Assembly: GCF_036250695.1 (NCBI RefSeq) | Contig: NZ_CP109428.1 | Span: 62,001-126,000 of the forward strand | Source of the DNA: Streptomyces sp. NBC_01497 | Lineage (GTDB): Bacteria > Actinomycetota > Actinomycetes > Streptomycetales > Streptomycetaceae | Direction of reading: 5' to 3' | DNA length: 64,000 nucleotides | In this document: piece by piece, positions 46,619 to 56,900 of the stretch | Numbering within the stretch: the first letter of the stretch is position 1 | Layout of the letters: each line of letters starts with the position of its first letter | Program-made: the position numbers and the translations under genes | The notes under the pieces: generated by a model | What the model saw: the letters and a program-made list of their open reading frames with translations, nothing else | What the model was told of the DNA's origin: nothing | The model's database searches: none

Positions 46619-47134
46619 ATGACACAACCTACTGAACGTGCGGTCCTCGCCGGGGGCTGCTTCTGGGGCATGCAAGACCTCATCAGGCACCGTACCGGAG
46701 TGCTCTCGACTCGGGTCGGTTATTCCGGCGGCGATACTCCAGGGCCGACCTATCGCAGGCACGGCAACCACGCAGAGGCCATCGAGATCATCTTCGACCC
46801 GTCGAAAACCTCCTACCGCGACCTGCTGGAGTTCTTCTTCCAGATCCACGACCCCAGCACTCGCAATCGCCAGGGCAATGACGTCGGTCTAAGCTACCGA
46901 TCCGCCATCTTCTATACGAGCGACGAACAGAAACGCATCGCCGAGGAAACAATTGCGGATGTCGACGCAACCGGGCTGTGGCCAGGAAAGGTCGTCACCG
47001 AAGTGACGGCTGTCGGCGAGTTTTGGCAGGCCGAGCCGGTACACCAGGACTACCTGCAACGCTATCCGCATGGCTACACCTGTCACTTCCCCCGTCCCGG
47101 CTGGAAACTCCCCCGCCGGGAAACGAGTGCGTAG
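46619..47134 (+). CDS. msrA: Peptide-methionine (S)-S-oxide reductase MsrA
   Basis: An enzyme of 171 aa that reduces methionine-S-sulfoxide in proteins. The active-site motif GCFWG is at residues 13-17 (Cys14). [40 protein letters not shown] and the C-terminal [13 protein letters not shown] are typical. There is no MsrB fusion. The ATG at 46619 has AGGGAG about 10 nt upstream. The frame is intact and the gene is a normal housekeeping/stress gene stranded among relics. Confidence 0.94.
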   Translation: MTQPTERAVLAGGCFWGMQDLIRHRTGVLSTRVGYSGGDTPGPTYRRHGNHAEAIEIIFDPSKTSYRDLLEFFFQIHDPSTRNRQGNDVGLSYRSAIFYTSDEQKRIAEETIADVDATGLWPGKVVTEVTAVGEFWQAEPVHQDYLQRYPHGYTCHFPRPGWKLPRRETSA

Positions 47135-47187
47135 GAGAAGCTACCGCCGGGAGACTGGACTTCAGTTGAGCCACTGCCGCCAAGGCC

Positions 47188-47346
47188 TATGCGTTTTGCC
47201 GTAACTCAGGGCAGAGGTCGGTAGGTCACCACAAGCAGAACTGAGTGTCAGGTTGCGCCCTGAATCGCGGCCTAAACCGGATCCTAACCAAGTAGGTTGA
47301 ACCGGACATCGGCAAGCGGTGCCCAGAGTTACGGGACAACCCTTAG
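47188..47346 (-). repeat. MITE-like repeat, copy D (inverted)
   Basis: The same element in the opposite orientation: GCGTTTTGCCGTAACTCAGG at the left and AGAGTTACGGGACAACCCTTAG at the right. It is about as similar to A-C as they are to each other, with a few extra changes at the left end. Confidence 0.82.
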
Positions 47347-47394
47347 GCAGTGCCCGGCGCCACCTTCCGGTCGGTGACTGGCTGGCTCGGGTGC

Positions 47395-48005
47395 GGGTCG
47401 GAAAAATCTGACGACTTACAAGTGGTCGCATCTTGGGCCCGCGTCCCGTCCCGAGTCCAGACTAGGTCCCGCGGCGCGACCTACCGGAACGCTACAGGTC
47501 TTGGAAGACCGCCGACGAGCGGCATTGCCGCTGGTCGGCGGATGGTCCCGGGGCGGACCTAGCTACAGGACCCATTTGCCAGCGAGGGCGGCTGTCGCCT
47601 CTTGATCCTTCTGGTCACGCCGGGCCAATGGGTTGACGCACCCCAGGTGGTCCAGGGTCCTAGACCGGGTCCCGGTGCCCTGCCCGCGGGCCGGCGGCCC
47701 CAGTGCAGGCCCGGCCACATGAGCAGTGACAAGGCCTTACAGCTCTCGACGTAAACGCCGCCAGCTGCGACGACGTCAGATCAAGCGCACCAGCCTGGAG
47801 CCGAGGAGCAGCGCGTCACCGCTGGCGCAGAGGCAGCAGGCGGCAGACCTGCCGGGTTCAGCCAGGATATTTCCGACGCCGCAGTGAGGTTGAGCAGACC
47901 ACCACCAACCAGCTCAGAAATTCCCGGGCCGTCGCCACCCGTTAGGGCAAGCAGGCCTACGTCTTCCGTGGCAGGTCACGGAGGCGGCAATCTGGCACAG
48001 CTATG
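47395..48005 (+). pseudogene. Heavily decayed IS5-family relic
   Basis: The plus strand reads RRDLPERYRSWKTADERHCR and WSADGP near 47470-47560. The C-terminal NQLRNSRAVATR follows near 47900-47945, then KQAYVF. These match the IS5 transposase at 36999-37911. Most of the middle is missing or scrambled. Confidence 0.65.
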
Positions 48006-48167
48006 AAAATCCGTTGGCGGTTCTGTGACCTCTGCAACTCCAGAGAAGCACCACAATCCCTGCGGACAGAGTTTCAGGGTGATCACTTAGCCAGCATGCC
48101 GATACAGGAAACGAGCTCCATGGAGCATTTCCAACAGACAGGCCGCAATCTGAGACAGTGAAGACTC

Positions 48168-48560
48168 TCAGCTCAGTTCGCCGGTCAGAAACTGAGCTCG
48201 GCCGTAGCCGAAGGACCAGTCTTCATTTGCGTTCTCCGTGATCGAGACGATCAAGTCAGCCGAGTCGATCCCGCAATCATAATTAAGCGCTGCCCCTAGT
48301 AGCCCATAGAACCGCTGCTTCTGGTCCAGCGGCCGCGGCCGACTAACAACGTGAATAATCACAAGGTACTCTGTGCGGCTGATACCGAGCCCGGTATCCA
48401 GGGCGATCATCTCGTTCGCGCCGTGGAGATTGACCACCTGATACCGATCTCGCTTCGGAACCTGAAATGCCTCTACGACAACGCGATGGGTTACATCCAG
48501 AAGATTTTGGATGTCCTCCTTCTTCCATCCCTGGAAGATGTCGAAGAATAGCAGCGGCAC
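48168..48560 (-). CDS. Tautomerase-family protein
   Basis: A protein of 130 aa. The start is a GTG at 48560, with GGAGG 7 nt upstream, and makes Pro the second residue (PLLFFDIFQGWKKEDIQNLL). Removal of Met exposes this Pro-1 as catalytic base of the tautomerase superfamily. Conserved stretches are VPKRDRYQVVNLHGANEMIA and SRPRPLDQKQRFYGLLGAAL. The size fits the fused-subunit tautomerase_2 group (malonate-semialdehyde-decarboxylase / cis-CaaD-like). The substrate is unknown. The surrounding base composition is lower in G+C than the genome norm. Confidence 0.85.
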   Translation of the reverse strand: MPLLFFDIFQGWKKEDIQNLLDVTHRVVVEAFQVPKRDRYQVVNLHGANEMIALDTGLGISRTEYLVIIHVVSRPRPLDQKQRFYGLLGAALNYDCGIDSADLIVSITENANEDWSFGYGRAQFLTGELS

Positions 48561-48747
48561 AGCACGCCTCCGAGGGTTCCGTCGGGTTGCCTTCACTTGA
48601 CCCTACAGTCCCAACCGTTCACAGAGCGGCACCACAGTCCGCGCGCCGTTCCCCTCTCAGTGCCCCTCGCGGGATTCCAAAGGTAGTGAGGTGAGTCCGG
48701 GGCTTGCAGATCAAGGCGGTCCGCACCTAAAACGAAGGCCTTGTCAG

Positions 48748-48907
48748 CTAAGCGTTGTCCGGTAACTCATGGCAGAAGTCGGTAGGTCACCACAAGCAGA
48801 ACTGATTGTCTGGTAGCGCCGCGAATTGCAGCCTAGACCGGATCTTAACCAAGTAGGTCGAACCGGACATAGGCAAGCGGTGCCCGGAGTTACGGGACAG
48901 CCCTTAG
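48748..48907 (-). repeat. MITE-like repeat, copy E (inverted)
   Basis: From CTAAGCGTTGTCCGGTAACT to GGAGTTACGGGACAGCCCTTAG, about 160 bp, inverted relative to copies A-C. It lies 37 bp from the end of the IS5 copy that carries the Tn3 transposon. Confidence 0.87.
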
Positions 48908-48989
48908 CGTGTCGATGAAAGGGGGTAGCCGTGGCTGCCTCCAGTGAGCCTTTGCCAACTTGCTGTGCGGACGTAGTTGTTGGGCTGGC

Positions 48990-49271
48990 AGATGGGTGAA
49001 GCCCCTGGTAGACGCACGACCAAGATGTTCCTTGTGTTTCCTCGCTGCCCGTCTCCGTGAACTCCGCCGGATCGGGAGCCGCTGGCGTCGGCTGACTGCT
49101 GACCGGCAAGCTCTGCTCACGCTTGCGCATCCGCGGAACGGGACGACGTATGCCCAGTTCGCGTCCGGTTTCCGAGTCGGGACGAGTATCGTCTATCGCC
49201 ATGTGGTCGAGGCCGTGGACCTGCTCGCTGAACTCGCGCCAACCTGGCCGAGGCAGTCCGTGCCGCGTCGA
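48990..49271 (+). pseudogene. IS5-family transposase B1, N-terminal part
   Basis: Helix-turn-helix half of the transposase: RLRELRRIGSRWRRLTADRQ, RNGTTYAQFASGFRVGTSIV, VVEAVDLLAELAPTW. A one-base loss at CCAACCTGGCC (near 49240) shifts the frame before the Tn3 insertion point. The same loss is present in copy B2 at 60.56 kb. The stretch LCFLAARL before it begins the conserved part. Confidence 0.78.
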
Positions 49272-49339
49272 GGGGTAGCGCCGAGGTAAGCCCAAAAGCC
49301 GCCAGTACTTGATCTTGGTGGGTGTGGTGCTCGGTCCGT

Positions 49340-50260
49340 TCAACGCAGGCTGGCAACCGGGAGCGCGTTGACGCGGTTCTCGTACTCGCGGCGGGCCTTG
49401 CGCTGGGCCGGGACCGACGTGGTGCCGTCGAGGGACTGGCAGCGGTCGAGGAGTTGGCGGTGGACCGCGGGCACGGCAGTGACGCGAAGGGTGTAGCCCT
49501 GGCCGCGCCGTACGGTCACGCCCTGGTCGAGCGTGACGCGCTCGACGGGCTCCAACTCGGCGGCGCGGAGGAAGTCGGCGACCTTGCCCGGCATGTCGAG
49601 GACGACCGGCAGTTCCGGGGCCGGGGCGCCTGGGTCGGCGGGTGTGTACTCGGGCAGGAGGTCCACGACGGCAGTGCGGATGGCGCCGCGGCTGACGTCG
49701 TGCTCGCGGGCGAGGGCCGCGATGGACCGGCCTTCCAGGTACGCGGTGCGCACGTCGTCGGTCTTCGCGGCCGCCACGGCGGGGCGGCGCCCGCCCTTGC
49801 GGCCCTTGGCCTCGGCCGCCCGCAGTCCGTCGTAGGTCAGCTCGCGCTGAAGGTCACGCTGGAGTTCGCCGGCGGCGGCGAGGGTCTGCACCATGAACTT
49901 CACGGTGGACAGCAGCTCGCCGGTGCGCGGGTGGCGGGCGGTGAGGTCCATCGCGGAGAACGCGCCGTCATGGATGCGCAGCGCGAGGTGGTTGCGGTGG
50001 AGGACGTCGAGCACGTCGAGGATGTGGCCGGTGCCGCGTACGAGGCGGAACATCTCGGAGATGTGCACGGTGTCGCCCGGCCGCGCGTAGTCGAGGAGCG
50101 CGCGGAACTTCGGGCGCTGGAGGGGATGGAGGCGGCTGGAGGTGCCCGGGTCCTCCTCAAAGACGACCGGGTCCTCGATCCCGGCATCGTCCAGGACGAG
50201 GTTCTGCCGAGCGGTCGACTGCTGGTCGGTCGAGACCCGCTTGTAGACCAGGTTCGCCAC
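49340..50260 (-). CDS. Serine recombinase (Tn3 resolvase type, long C-terminus)
   Basis: A recombinase of about 306 aa that would resolve cointegrates. The catalytic Ser is in LVYKRVSTDQQ. GRPGDTVHISEMFRLVRGTG and the resolvase E-helix region DLQRELTYDGLRAAEAKGRK are clear. A helix-turn-helix follows (AALAREHDVSRGAIRTAV, about 200-217), then an extension of about 90 residues beyond classical TnpR. The start at 50260 (GTG) has AAGG at 8 nt; the GTG at 50269 is also in frame but overlaps that site. The stop lies 22 bp inside the left terminal repeat. Confidence 0.9.
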   Translation of the reverse strand: MANLVYKRVSTDQQSTARQNLVLDDAGIEDPVVFEEDPGTSSRLHPLQRPKFRALLDYARPGDTVHISEMFRLVRGTGHILDVLDVLHRNHLALRIHDGAFSAMDLTARHPRTGELLSTVKFMVQTLAAAGELQRDLQRELTYDGLRAAEAKGRKGGRRPAVAAAKTDDVRTAYLEGRSIAALAREHDVSRGAIRTAVVDLLPEYTPADPGAPAPELPVVLDMPGKVADFLRAAELEPVERVTLDQGVTVRRGQGYTLRVTAVPAVHRQLLDRCQSLDGTTSVPAQRKARREYENRVNALPVASLR

Positions 50261-50289
50261 CGGGGCCACCTTCTATACGGAGGATTGGA

Positions 50290-50410
50290 CCCTATCTGTC
50301 GTCAAACCCTGTCAGCAATCACCATCGGATCTGAATGGATTCGCGCCGTCGTGAACCCCCGGATTGCACGGGTTCATTGGACGCGTCGGCCGCCTGTCGT
50401 CAAACGATCA
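50290..50410. promoter_or_regulatory. Probable res site
   Basis: CTGTCGTCAAAC occurs twice (50296-50307 and 50394-50405), with a related CGTCGTGAACCC between (about 50347). The segment lies upstream of the recombinase, between it and the passenger genes, where Tn3-family resolution sites are found. The assignment is by position and repetition only. Confidence 0.5.
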
Positions 50411-50595
50411 TTTGCCAACAGGAGCAGGGTGCCGCTGCGTCTCCTGCTCGGCGGCTGGGTGATGATCGGGTCATGGCATCTACGTGGGATGGATCAACAC
50501 CTAGAAGCAACGGGCCACCTGTCCGACGAGGGGATCGGTGAAGCGGTGAGTGGGGTGCAGCCATCTCAGTGACGCGTGGAAGGTATTGTCACGGT

Positions 50596-51543
50596 ATGGC
50601 TGATCTTCTGGTGAGCGGGGCTCCGAGGGATGTCGATCTGGTGCGCGCCGCTCAGGCCGGCGACGCCGGCTCGCTCGGTCTGCTGCTTGCCAGGCACCGA
50701 GCGCACATGTACGCGATCGCGCTCGCTTTGCTGGGCCACAGCCAGGATGCCGAGGACGCCGTGCAGGAGGCGGCTCTCATAGCGCTGCGCCGCTTCGGCG
50801 ACCTGCGAGACCCGGAGGCGGTCGGCCCGTGGCTAGGGATGGTGGTGCGCAATGTGTGCCGCGCCCAGTTGCGCAGGATGTCCGCGGTTCCCGTGGCCGA
50901 AGTCGCAGGGGTCGTGGCGATGGACCGGTCGGGCGGTCCGCCCGACCCGGCCGAGGTGCTCGACCGGCATGCGCTGCGGGACTGGGTGTGGAGCGCGTTG
51001 GAAGAGCTGTCCCCGAGGCTGCAGCTGGTGACGATGCTGCGCTACTTCACCGACGTCACGTCCTACGAGGACATAGCGACGCTGTGTGCCACGCCGGTCG
51101 GCACGGTGCGCAGCCGGCTCAACCAGGCGCGTACGAAGATGGTCGGCGCACTGCTGGCCTCGGCAGACCGGGTGCACGACGACGCCGCGGTCTGGAACGG
51201 GCTGCATCGACGGCTGGCCGAGGAGACCCTGGTGGCCGCCCATCGTGGCCAGCTCGCCTCGGCCCTTTCCGAGTGGTGGTCCCCGCAGGCGAGCGTGACA
51301 TGGCCGACCGGGAAACGCACGGGCATCGACTACCTGCCCACTGCGTTCGATCGCGATCTGTCCGACGGTGTACGCCATGAACTGGTGAACGTGGTGGCCG
51401 GCTGCGAGGTGGTGATCTGGGAGGCCGCTCTGCGTAACCCGCCCGAAGACCCTTTCCACTGCCCGCCCGGCGTCGTCTGGATGCACTTCCTGGGCCAGGG
51501 CAGGGTCAGCAAGCTGCGCCTGTTTCACCCGCGCCGCCGCTGA
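50596..51543 (+). CDS. ECF sigma factor with C-terminal SnoaL-like domain
   Basis: A protein of 315 aa from the ATG at 50596 (GGAAGG upstream, spacing rather long). Region 2: RHRAHMYAIALALLGHSQDA followed by EDAVQEAALIALRRF. Region 4: LEELSPRLQLVTMLRYFTDV followed by ATPVGTVRSRLNQARTKM. The C-terminal ~130 residues resemble the SnoaL/NTF2-like domain found in ECF41-type sigma factors, which control neighbouring genes without a classical anti-sigma factor. The next gene starts only 53 bp downstream, and TGTCGAA in that gap (about 51558) could be a -35 element for this sigma factor. It is a passenger of the Tn3 transposon. Confidence 0.87.
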   Translation: MADLLVSGAPRDVDLVRAAQAGDAGSLGLLLARHRAHMYAIALALLGHSQDAEDAVQEAALIALRRFGDLRDPEAVGPWLGMVVRNVCRAQLRRMSAVPVAEVAGVVAMDRSGGPPDPAEVLDRHALRDWVWSALEELSPRLQLVTMLRYFTDVTSYEDIATLCATPVGTVRSRLNQARTKMVGALLASADRVHDDAAVWNGLHRRLAEETLVAAHRGQLASALSEWWSPQASVTWPTGKRTGIDYLPTAFDRDLSDGVRHELVNVVAGCEVVIWEAALRNPPEDPFHCPPGVVWMHFLGQGRVSKLRLFHPRRR

Positions 51544-51596
51544 AACCAACTCGGCGAGTTGTCGAACTTTCCCTGCCCTCAACGCATCGTGCGGGT

Positions 51597-52523
51597 ATGA
51601 AGACAATGAAACACAGTCCCGGGCGGCGAGCGACCCACGGGAGTCCATTGGGCGAGGCACGGAGCGTCGTGGTCGATGGCGTACGCCAGGTCTACCGGGT
51701 CGCGGGTGAGGGGCCGGTATGCCTCGTGCACTCCGGAGGCCCGGGCGTACACCCGGAGTACCTGCGGATGCCTGGGCTGGAACGCGTGCTGACGCTCGTG
51801 TACCTGGACCCGGTTGGCGCCGGCGACAGCGAGCTGCTGCCGGGCGGGGACTATTCCATGTCCCGCTACGCGCGCTTTGCCGAAGCCGTACTCGACGACA
51901 TCGGCGCCCCGGCCGCGTACCTTCTCGGCCACTCGCACGGCGGCTTCGTGGCCCTCCAGTTCGGCCTCGACCACTCCGACCGTCTCGACGGACTGATCCT
52001 GTACGACACCGCCCCCATGAACGGACCGGATATGAGGGAGGTGGCGAACAAGGAGATGACGTCCTTCGTCCAGCGCTGGCCGGACAGACCGGAGGCCACC
52101 GAGGCAGGCCGTATGTGGGACGCGGTCAATGTGTCACGGACGATGGAGGTCGCCGACGACGAGTCGTTCGGGCGTTACTTGAACGGTATCCTGCCCGCCT
52201 ACTTCGCCGACTACCGCAAGACAACCGAACAGACGGGCGGCGATCTCAGCTTGGGGGTCACCTACGACCCGAACCGCCTCCCGGCCCCGTGGGACGTACG
52301 GGACCAGCTCGGTGTCATCAAGGTTCCGACACTGGTGATCGTCGGCACATACGACTTCATCTGCCCACCCCGCTTCGCGCATGAACTGCATGCCGGAATC
52401 CCGGACGCACAGCTGTCCGAGCTACGCGAGAGTGGCCACTTCGGGCACATCGAACAGCCGGACGAGTTCGCCGCCATCGTGTCGGGCTTCGTGAACAACC
52501 AAGAGATGGGGAAGAAGGCATGA
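51597..52523 (+). CDS. Alpha/beta hydrolase (proline iminopeptidase-like)
   Basis: A protein of 308 aa. The oxyanion region HSGGPGVHPEYLR and the nucleophile elbow GHSHGG (Ser about 117) are clear. The acid is in VGTYDFICPP and the His in ESGHFGHIEQP. The HxGGPG motif is typical of prolyl aminopeptidases and related hydrolases. There is no signal peptide, so it acts in the cytoplasm. Its stop overlaps the start of the GNAT gene (ATGA), so the two are coupled. The substrate is unknown; hydrolysis of an ester, amide or lactone is possible. Confidence 0.88.
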   Translation: MKTMKHSPGRRATHGSPLGEARSVVVDGVRQVYRVAGEGPVCLVHSGGPGVHPEYLRMPGLERVLTLVYLDPVGAGDSELLPGGDYSMSRYARFAEAVLDDIGAPAAYLLGHSHGGFVALQFGLDHSDRLDGLILYDTAPMNGPDMREVANKEMTSFVQRWPDRPEATEAGRMWDAVNVSRTMEVADDESFGRYLNGILPAYFADYRKTTEQTGGDLSLGVTYDPNRLPAPWDVRDQLGVIKVPTLVIVGTYDFICPPRFAHELHAGIPDAQLSELRESGHFGHIEQPDEFAAIVSGFVNNQEMGKKA

Positions 52524-53359
52524 CGACCACCGTGCCTATCGGCCTGGCCGAGCAGACCGAAATCGAGGCGTACGCCGACTTCGCGGCCGGCGCACCGACG
52601 CCGGTCCGGGACTTGCTCGGCATCGGCTCACTGCGAGTCGGCTCGGTGCTGGCTCTCGCGATCCGCGAGGACCCGAGCCGCTTCTTCAACCGCGCCGGCG
52701 GATTCGGCACGGGCGAACCGATCACCGCAGACGTTCCGGCACAGGTCTGCGACTTTTACCGCGAGCAGGGTGTGCCCCAGGGCGGGTTCATGATCGCGCC
52801 GCCGCTACTGCCGGCGGACTGGGCCTCGACCGCCAGCAAACTGAACCTCAACGAAGGCAGCCGCTTCGTCAAACTGGGATGCGACACCGAGACCGCACTG
52901 TCCGCGCTCGACGGCGTCGCGGCACTCGACCCCGGGCTGCGCGTCGGGCCGGTCGAATCCCATCAGGCCGACGAGTGGGCCGCGGTCATGATGACCACCT
53001 TCGGGATCACCACGCCAGGCATGATCGACATGGCGGCGTCGTGCGTGGGCAGACCGAACTGGCACCAGTACGCGGTCTGGGACGGCGAGCGGATCATCTC
53101 GGTCGGGAGCATCTTCGTCAACGGTGAGTGTGCCGACATGTTCGGTGGAGCGACGCTCCCAGAAGGACGCGGACGCGGCGCCCAGTCGGCGCTGCTCAGC
53201 GCCCGCGCCCGGGCGGCCCAGGGGGCAGGCTGCCGATGGCTCGTCGCCGAGACTGGAGCGGAAGCCCCCGGCGACCACAACACATCCCTGCACAACATGC
53301 TGCGCACCGGATTCGAGCCGTTGTACGAGCGTGCCACGTGGCTCTGGCGCGAACGGTGA
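52520..53359 (+). CDS. GNAT-family N-acetyltransferase
   Basis: A protein of 279 aa. The C-terminal half is a GNAT domain: WDGERIISVGSIFVNGECAD then MFGGATLPEGRGRGAQSALL, where the R/QxxGxG/A acetyl-CoA loop is GRGRGAQ, and NMLRTGFEPLYERATW at the end. The N-terminal half (FAAGAPTPVRDLLGIGSLRV, VCDFYREQGVPQGGFMIAPP) looks like a second, degenerate GNAT-like lobe, as in other tandem GNAT proteins. The start overlaps the hydrolase stop by 4 bp. As a transposon passenger it may modify a toxic small molecule; that is inference. Confidence 0.85.
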   Translation: MTTTVPIGLAEQTEIEAYADFAAGAPTPVRDLLGIGSLRVGSVLALAIREDPSRFFNRAGGFGTGEPITADVPAQVCDFYREQGVPQGGFMIAPPLLPADWASTASKLNLNEGSRFVKLGCDTETALSALDGVAALDPGLRVGPVESHQADEWAAVMMTTFGITTPGMIDMAASCVGRPNWHQYAVWDGERIISVGSIFVNGECADMFGGATLPEGRGRGAQSALLSARARAAQGAGCRWLVAETGAEAPGDHNTSLHNMLRTGFEPLYERATWLWRER

Positions 53360-53941
53360 CGCCCGGTTCGCTTATGGCTACGGCTCGGTGTCGCCTGGAG
53401 GCCTTCGCCCTGGTGAACGGGCGGGACCTCCGCCGGGCACTCAGCGCTTCAAGTCCCTTCATTACCCGGTCACAGCCCGAGAACGGAACCGGACACGGAC
53501 GCGCAGGTGAAGTACCAGGCCACGCTCGCGGAGAAGGTAGGTAAGGAGCTAACCAAGGCGAGGGCCCACAAGCCCATCACCGTCCTGGTCAGCCACTCCT
53601 AGTCGGCCCGCCTCCGTCGTCGTCATCGTCCAGCTCCGACCCGTCTGGGTCGCGCAGCGGGCGCAGGGCGCCGGTGGCGGGGACGTCGGCGGTGAAGCTG
53701 TAGCGGCCGAGCAGGTTGAGGTTCCTGTGCTTGAGCGCGCCCGCGGCCCGCACCTGACGAGAATGCTGGCCACGGGCCGCTTCCCGGTGCTGACCAAGGC
53801 CGTGTACGAGGGCATGGACGTGGACGCCGAGGCATCCTTCGCGACCGGCCGCCGACGTGACGCTCAGCTCCTGCCGAATGCGAGCGAGGCCGAGGGCCGT
53901 ACTGCTCAACGGGCATGACAGGGTCGTCACAGAGGTGACGG
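53360..53941 (-). pseudogene. Relic region, including a second Tn3-type transposase end
   Basis: The minus strand at about 53595-53760 reads LKHRNLNLLGRYSFTADVPA, then TGALRPLRDPDGSELDDDDD. It resembles the C-terminus of a different actinobacterial Tn3-type transposase from the one that starts at 57145. A plus-strand end, YQATLAEKVGKELTKARAHK, at about 53510-53600 is not recognised. Older transposon parts may have been captured here. Confidence 0.45.
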
Positions 53942-56900
53942 TCAGGCGGCTGTGCTGAAGCCGGAGGCGGCCGGGTCCTGGTCGCGAAGCTGGGTGAAGT
54001 CGACGTCGAGTTTCGGGTCGTACGCCTCGGGCTGGATACCGAGTTCGTGGGTGGAGTACTCGCCGAATCGTTTGATGTGCTCGGTCAGGTACGGCGAGAT
54101 GTGGGCCAGGTCCTCCGGGTCGATCTCCCAGCCCTCCTCAAGGAGCTGGCGGATGATCTCCGCGATATCCAGGGCGTTGTGGAAGATCACCGCGTTCGTG
54201 AGCAGGGCGTTGAACTTCATCGCCTTCTCCTGCTCGATGGGGTCGTTGTCGGCGAGGACGCCCTGATTGCCGAAGCCGACCCACTGGGAGAACCGGTTGA
54301 ACGACTCGACCTTGTTGGTCGCCGCGGTCACCCGCCGGCGAAGCGGCGCGTCCGAGAGGTAGCGCAGCAGCTGCACCGTGCGGATCACGCGGCCGACCTC
54401 ACGGAAGGCGGTGTAGGTGGAGTTCTTGTGCGAGCCCGACCGCAGCCGCTTGAGCAGCGTCGAGGACGAGATGGCGCCCTCCCGCACGGACACGGCCACC
54501 TTCATCAGGTGCCGGAACTGGGACTCGATCAGATCCCAGTCGATGACGTTCTTGCCCGGCTCGCCGAACAGGGACGATGTGGACGTACTCGCTTTGCTTG
54601 GACGGACGGTAGAAGGTCAGGCCCTTCCAGTTCCTGATCCTGGGCATCAGATCGAAGCCCAACAGATGCGCCAGGGCGAAAACGGGCACGCTCTGGCCCT
54701 GGGTGTCGGCGTGCACGGTGGTTGGCTTGACCTCGGAGGTGTTCTTGAGGAGGCCCTCGATGATGTAGACGGCCTCCCACACCCCGCACGGGATGAAGTG
54801 CGTGAACAGCGCGATATAGGTGTCCGAGATGTGGTGGTAGGCGATCCCGCCCGCCTTGCCGTACCGCACGCTCGTCTCGGCGAGCAGGTTGTTGAGGTAC
54901 GTGTCCATGTGGGTGCCGTCCGCCGCCACGGCGGTGCCGTCGCCCCACGCCTGGGAGATGTCGAGGCGGGCGTGCGCGTTGACCAGGTCGGCGACGGCCT
55001 CGTTCAGCAGCGCGATGGAGAAGTGCCGGTTGGCCACGTACGACAGCTCGTGCCCGGACACCCCGGGGATGTGCTCGGCCGCCTCGTACGGGCCCATGTT
55101 GGTGCCCTTGACGAAGGTGGTGAGCACGTACCGGCCGATCAGCTTCGGGTCGTTGCCTGAGGGCGGACCGAAGCGGCGCCACCACTCCACCCAGTACGCG
55201 GTGCGGGCCACGATCCCCATCAGCGTGCGCTCCGGCATCCGGGCCTTGACCTCCTGCTCCAGGCGCTTCGCCGAGGGCCTCTGCCCCTCGGAGCGGTGCG
55301 GCTTGAGTGACGGGATGCCGGTCTCGGGGTCGATGACCAGGCCCTCGTTGTCCGGGTACCCGGCATCCGCCGCCGCGGCAGCATTCCGCAGTTTGTCTTC
55401 CAGCTGCCGGCGGAAGGACGCCGCGTCGAAGGCACCGGCCTCGCCCTCCTCGCACAGCCCGACCTCCACCAGGTAGTCGGCCAGTTTCTCCTGGATGTCC
55501 TCCCACGCGAGCAGCTGCTCGGACCAGTCGGCGTACTCCTCCGAGCCGACCACCGCGACGTCGCCGGTGCGCAGCTCCTCGGCGAGGTGGGTGAAGACCA
55601 TCGCTTCGAAGTGCTTGCGGACGAACCGGCCCGGCCGCGTCTTGTCGAGTACGGCCTTGCGCCAGTTCTGCGTGGCGAAGGAGATGTCGATGGTCTTGCC
55701 GTTCTCGCCGAGCGCGGTGATGTACTCGCCGCGGGCGCTCTCGTGCCGCATCGCGTGCGCGAGCGCGGTCAGCACCCGCCCGTCCTCGGACGTGGTGGTG
55801 AACTCAAGCTTCTCCGCCAGGTCAAACATCACCGACCGGTCCCGGCCGAGCTGTCCGTACAGCAGCACTTCCCAGAAGTTGCCGTGATGCGCGGAGACCT
55901 TCTCGATCTGCTCGTACTGCCCCGCGAACCCGCCGAAGCCCTCGACCGCCTTGGTGACCGCCCCCAGGCCGCCGCCTGCACCAGCTGGGCCTTGGCCAGG
56001 GCAAGCACGGCCGGGGAGACCTCCCCGCCCAGGCGCCGGGCAACCTCCTCCACCGGCGCTGCCTCGTCCAGCCCTTCCAGGGCCTTCACGGCCTTGGCGG
56101 TCATCGCCGCGGCCTTCGCCAGAGCCTCCTGGACGGGGCCGCCGCCGCCGAGGTTCTTTAACACGATGCGGTAGTTCCCGATCAGGGCCTCGACGATCTC
56201 CCGCTCGGCGAGCCGGATCTCCTCCAGCTCCTCCTTGGCCTTCTTGATCTTCATGGTGACCCGCTTGCAGAACATCGTCGCCAGATCGTCCCGTACCCGC
56301 ATCCGTGCCTTGTGGGCGAGGCAGGCCAGCAGCGCGATCCGCTTGACGGCCGCGTAGTCCCGCAGTTCGGAGGCGTCCGCCGCGTCCGCTTCCCCGGCGA
56401 AGTCGGTGACCTTCGGCGCCGCCACGCCGTCCACCCACACCGCGGTGTCGCCGAGCTCGTCCAGCCACTCCAGGTGCGTGAACAGGCGCTTGAAGTGCGA
56501 CCAGCTCGGGCCCTGGGCGGTCTGCTTCAGTCGGTTGAACTACGTGGTGCCGTCGCTGTCGCGTTCTTCCAGCAGCCGTAGCATCCCCGCCTGCTCGGCG
56601 AGGCTCATCCGGTCGTGGATGCCGCAGCAGATCGAGACGTTCACCTCGGTGCGGATCGTGGAGGTCATCGTGTCGAAGGGGGAGAACGCCGGCAGTTCCA
56701 GCCCGGCCGCCACCACCTTCTCCAGTGCGATATTGATCAGGTCGGCGGGGCGGTTCTTCGCAGCGGCCTCCTTGCGGATCGCCGCCTCAGCGATCTGCCG
56801 GGCCTGGGACTGCTGGTACTTCCTCCCCACCCGCTGGCGCACCTCCGTACGCTGCCGCTCAGCGGTGCGGCCCGTCTCGTACAGCGGGAGCGTGCCCTCC

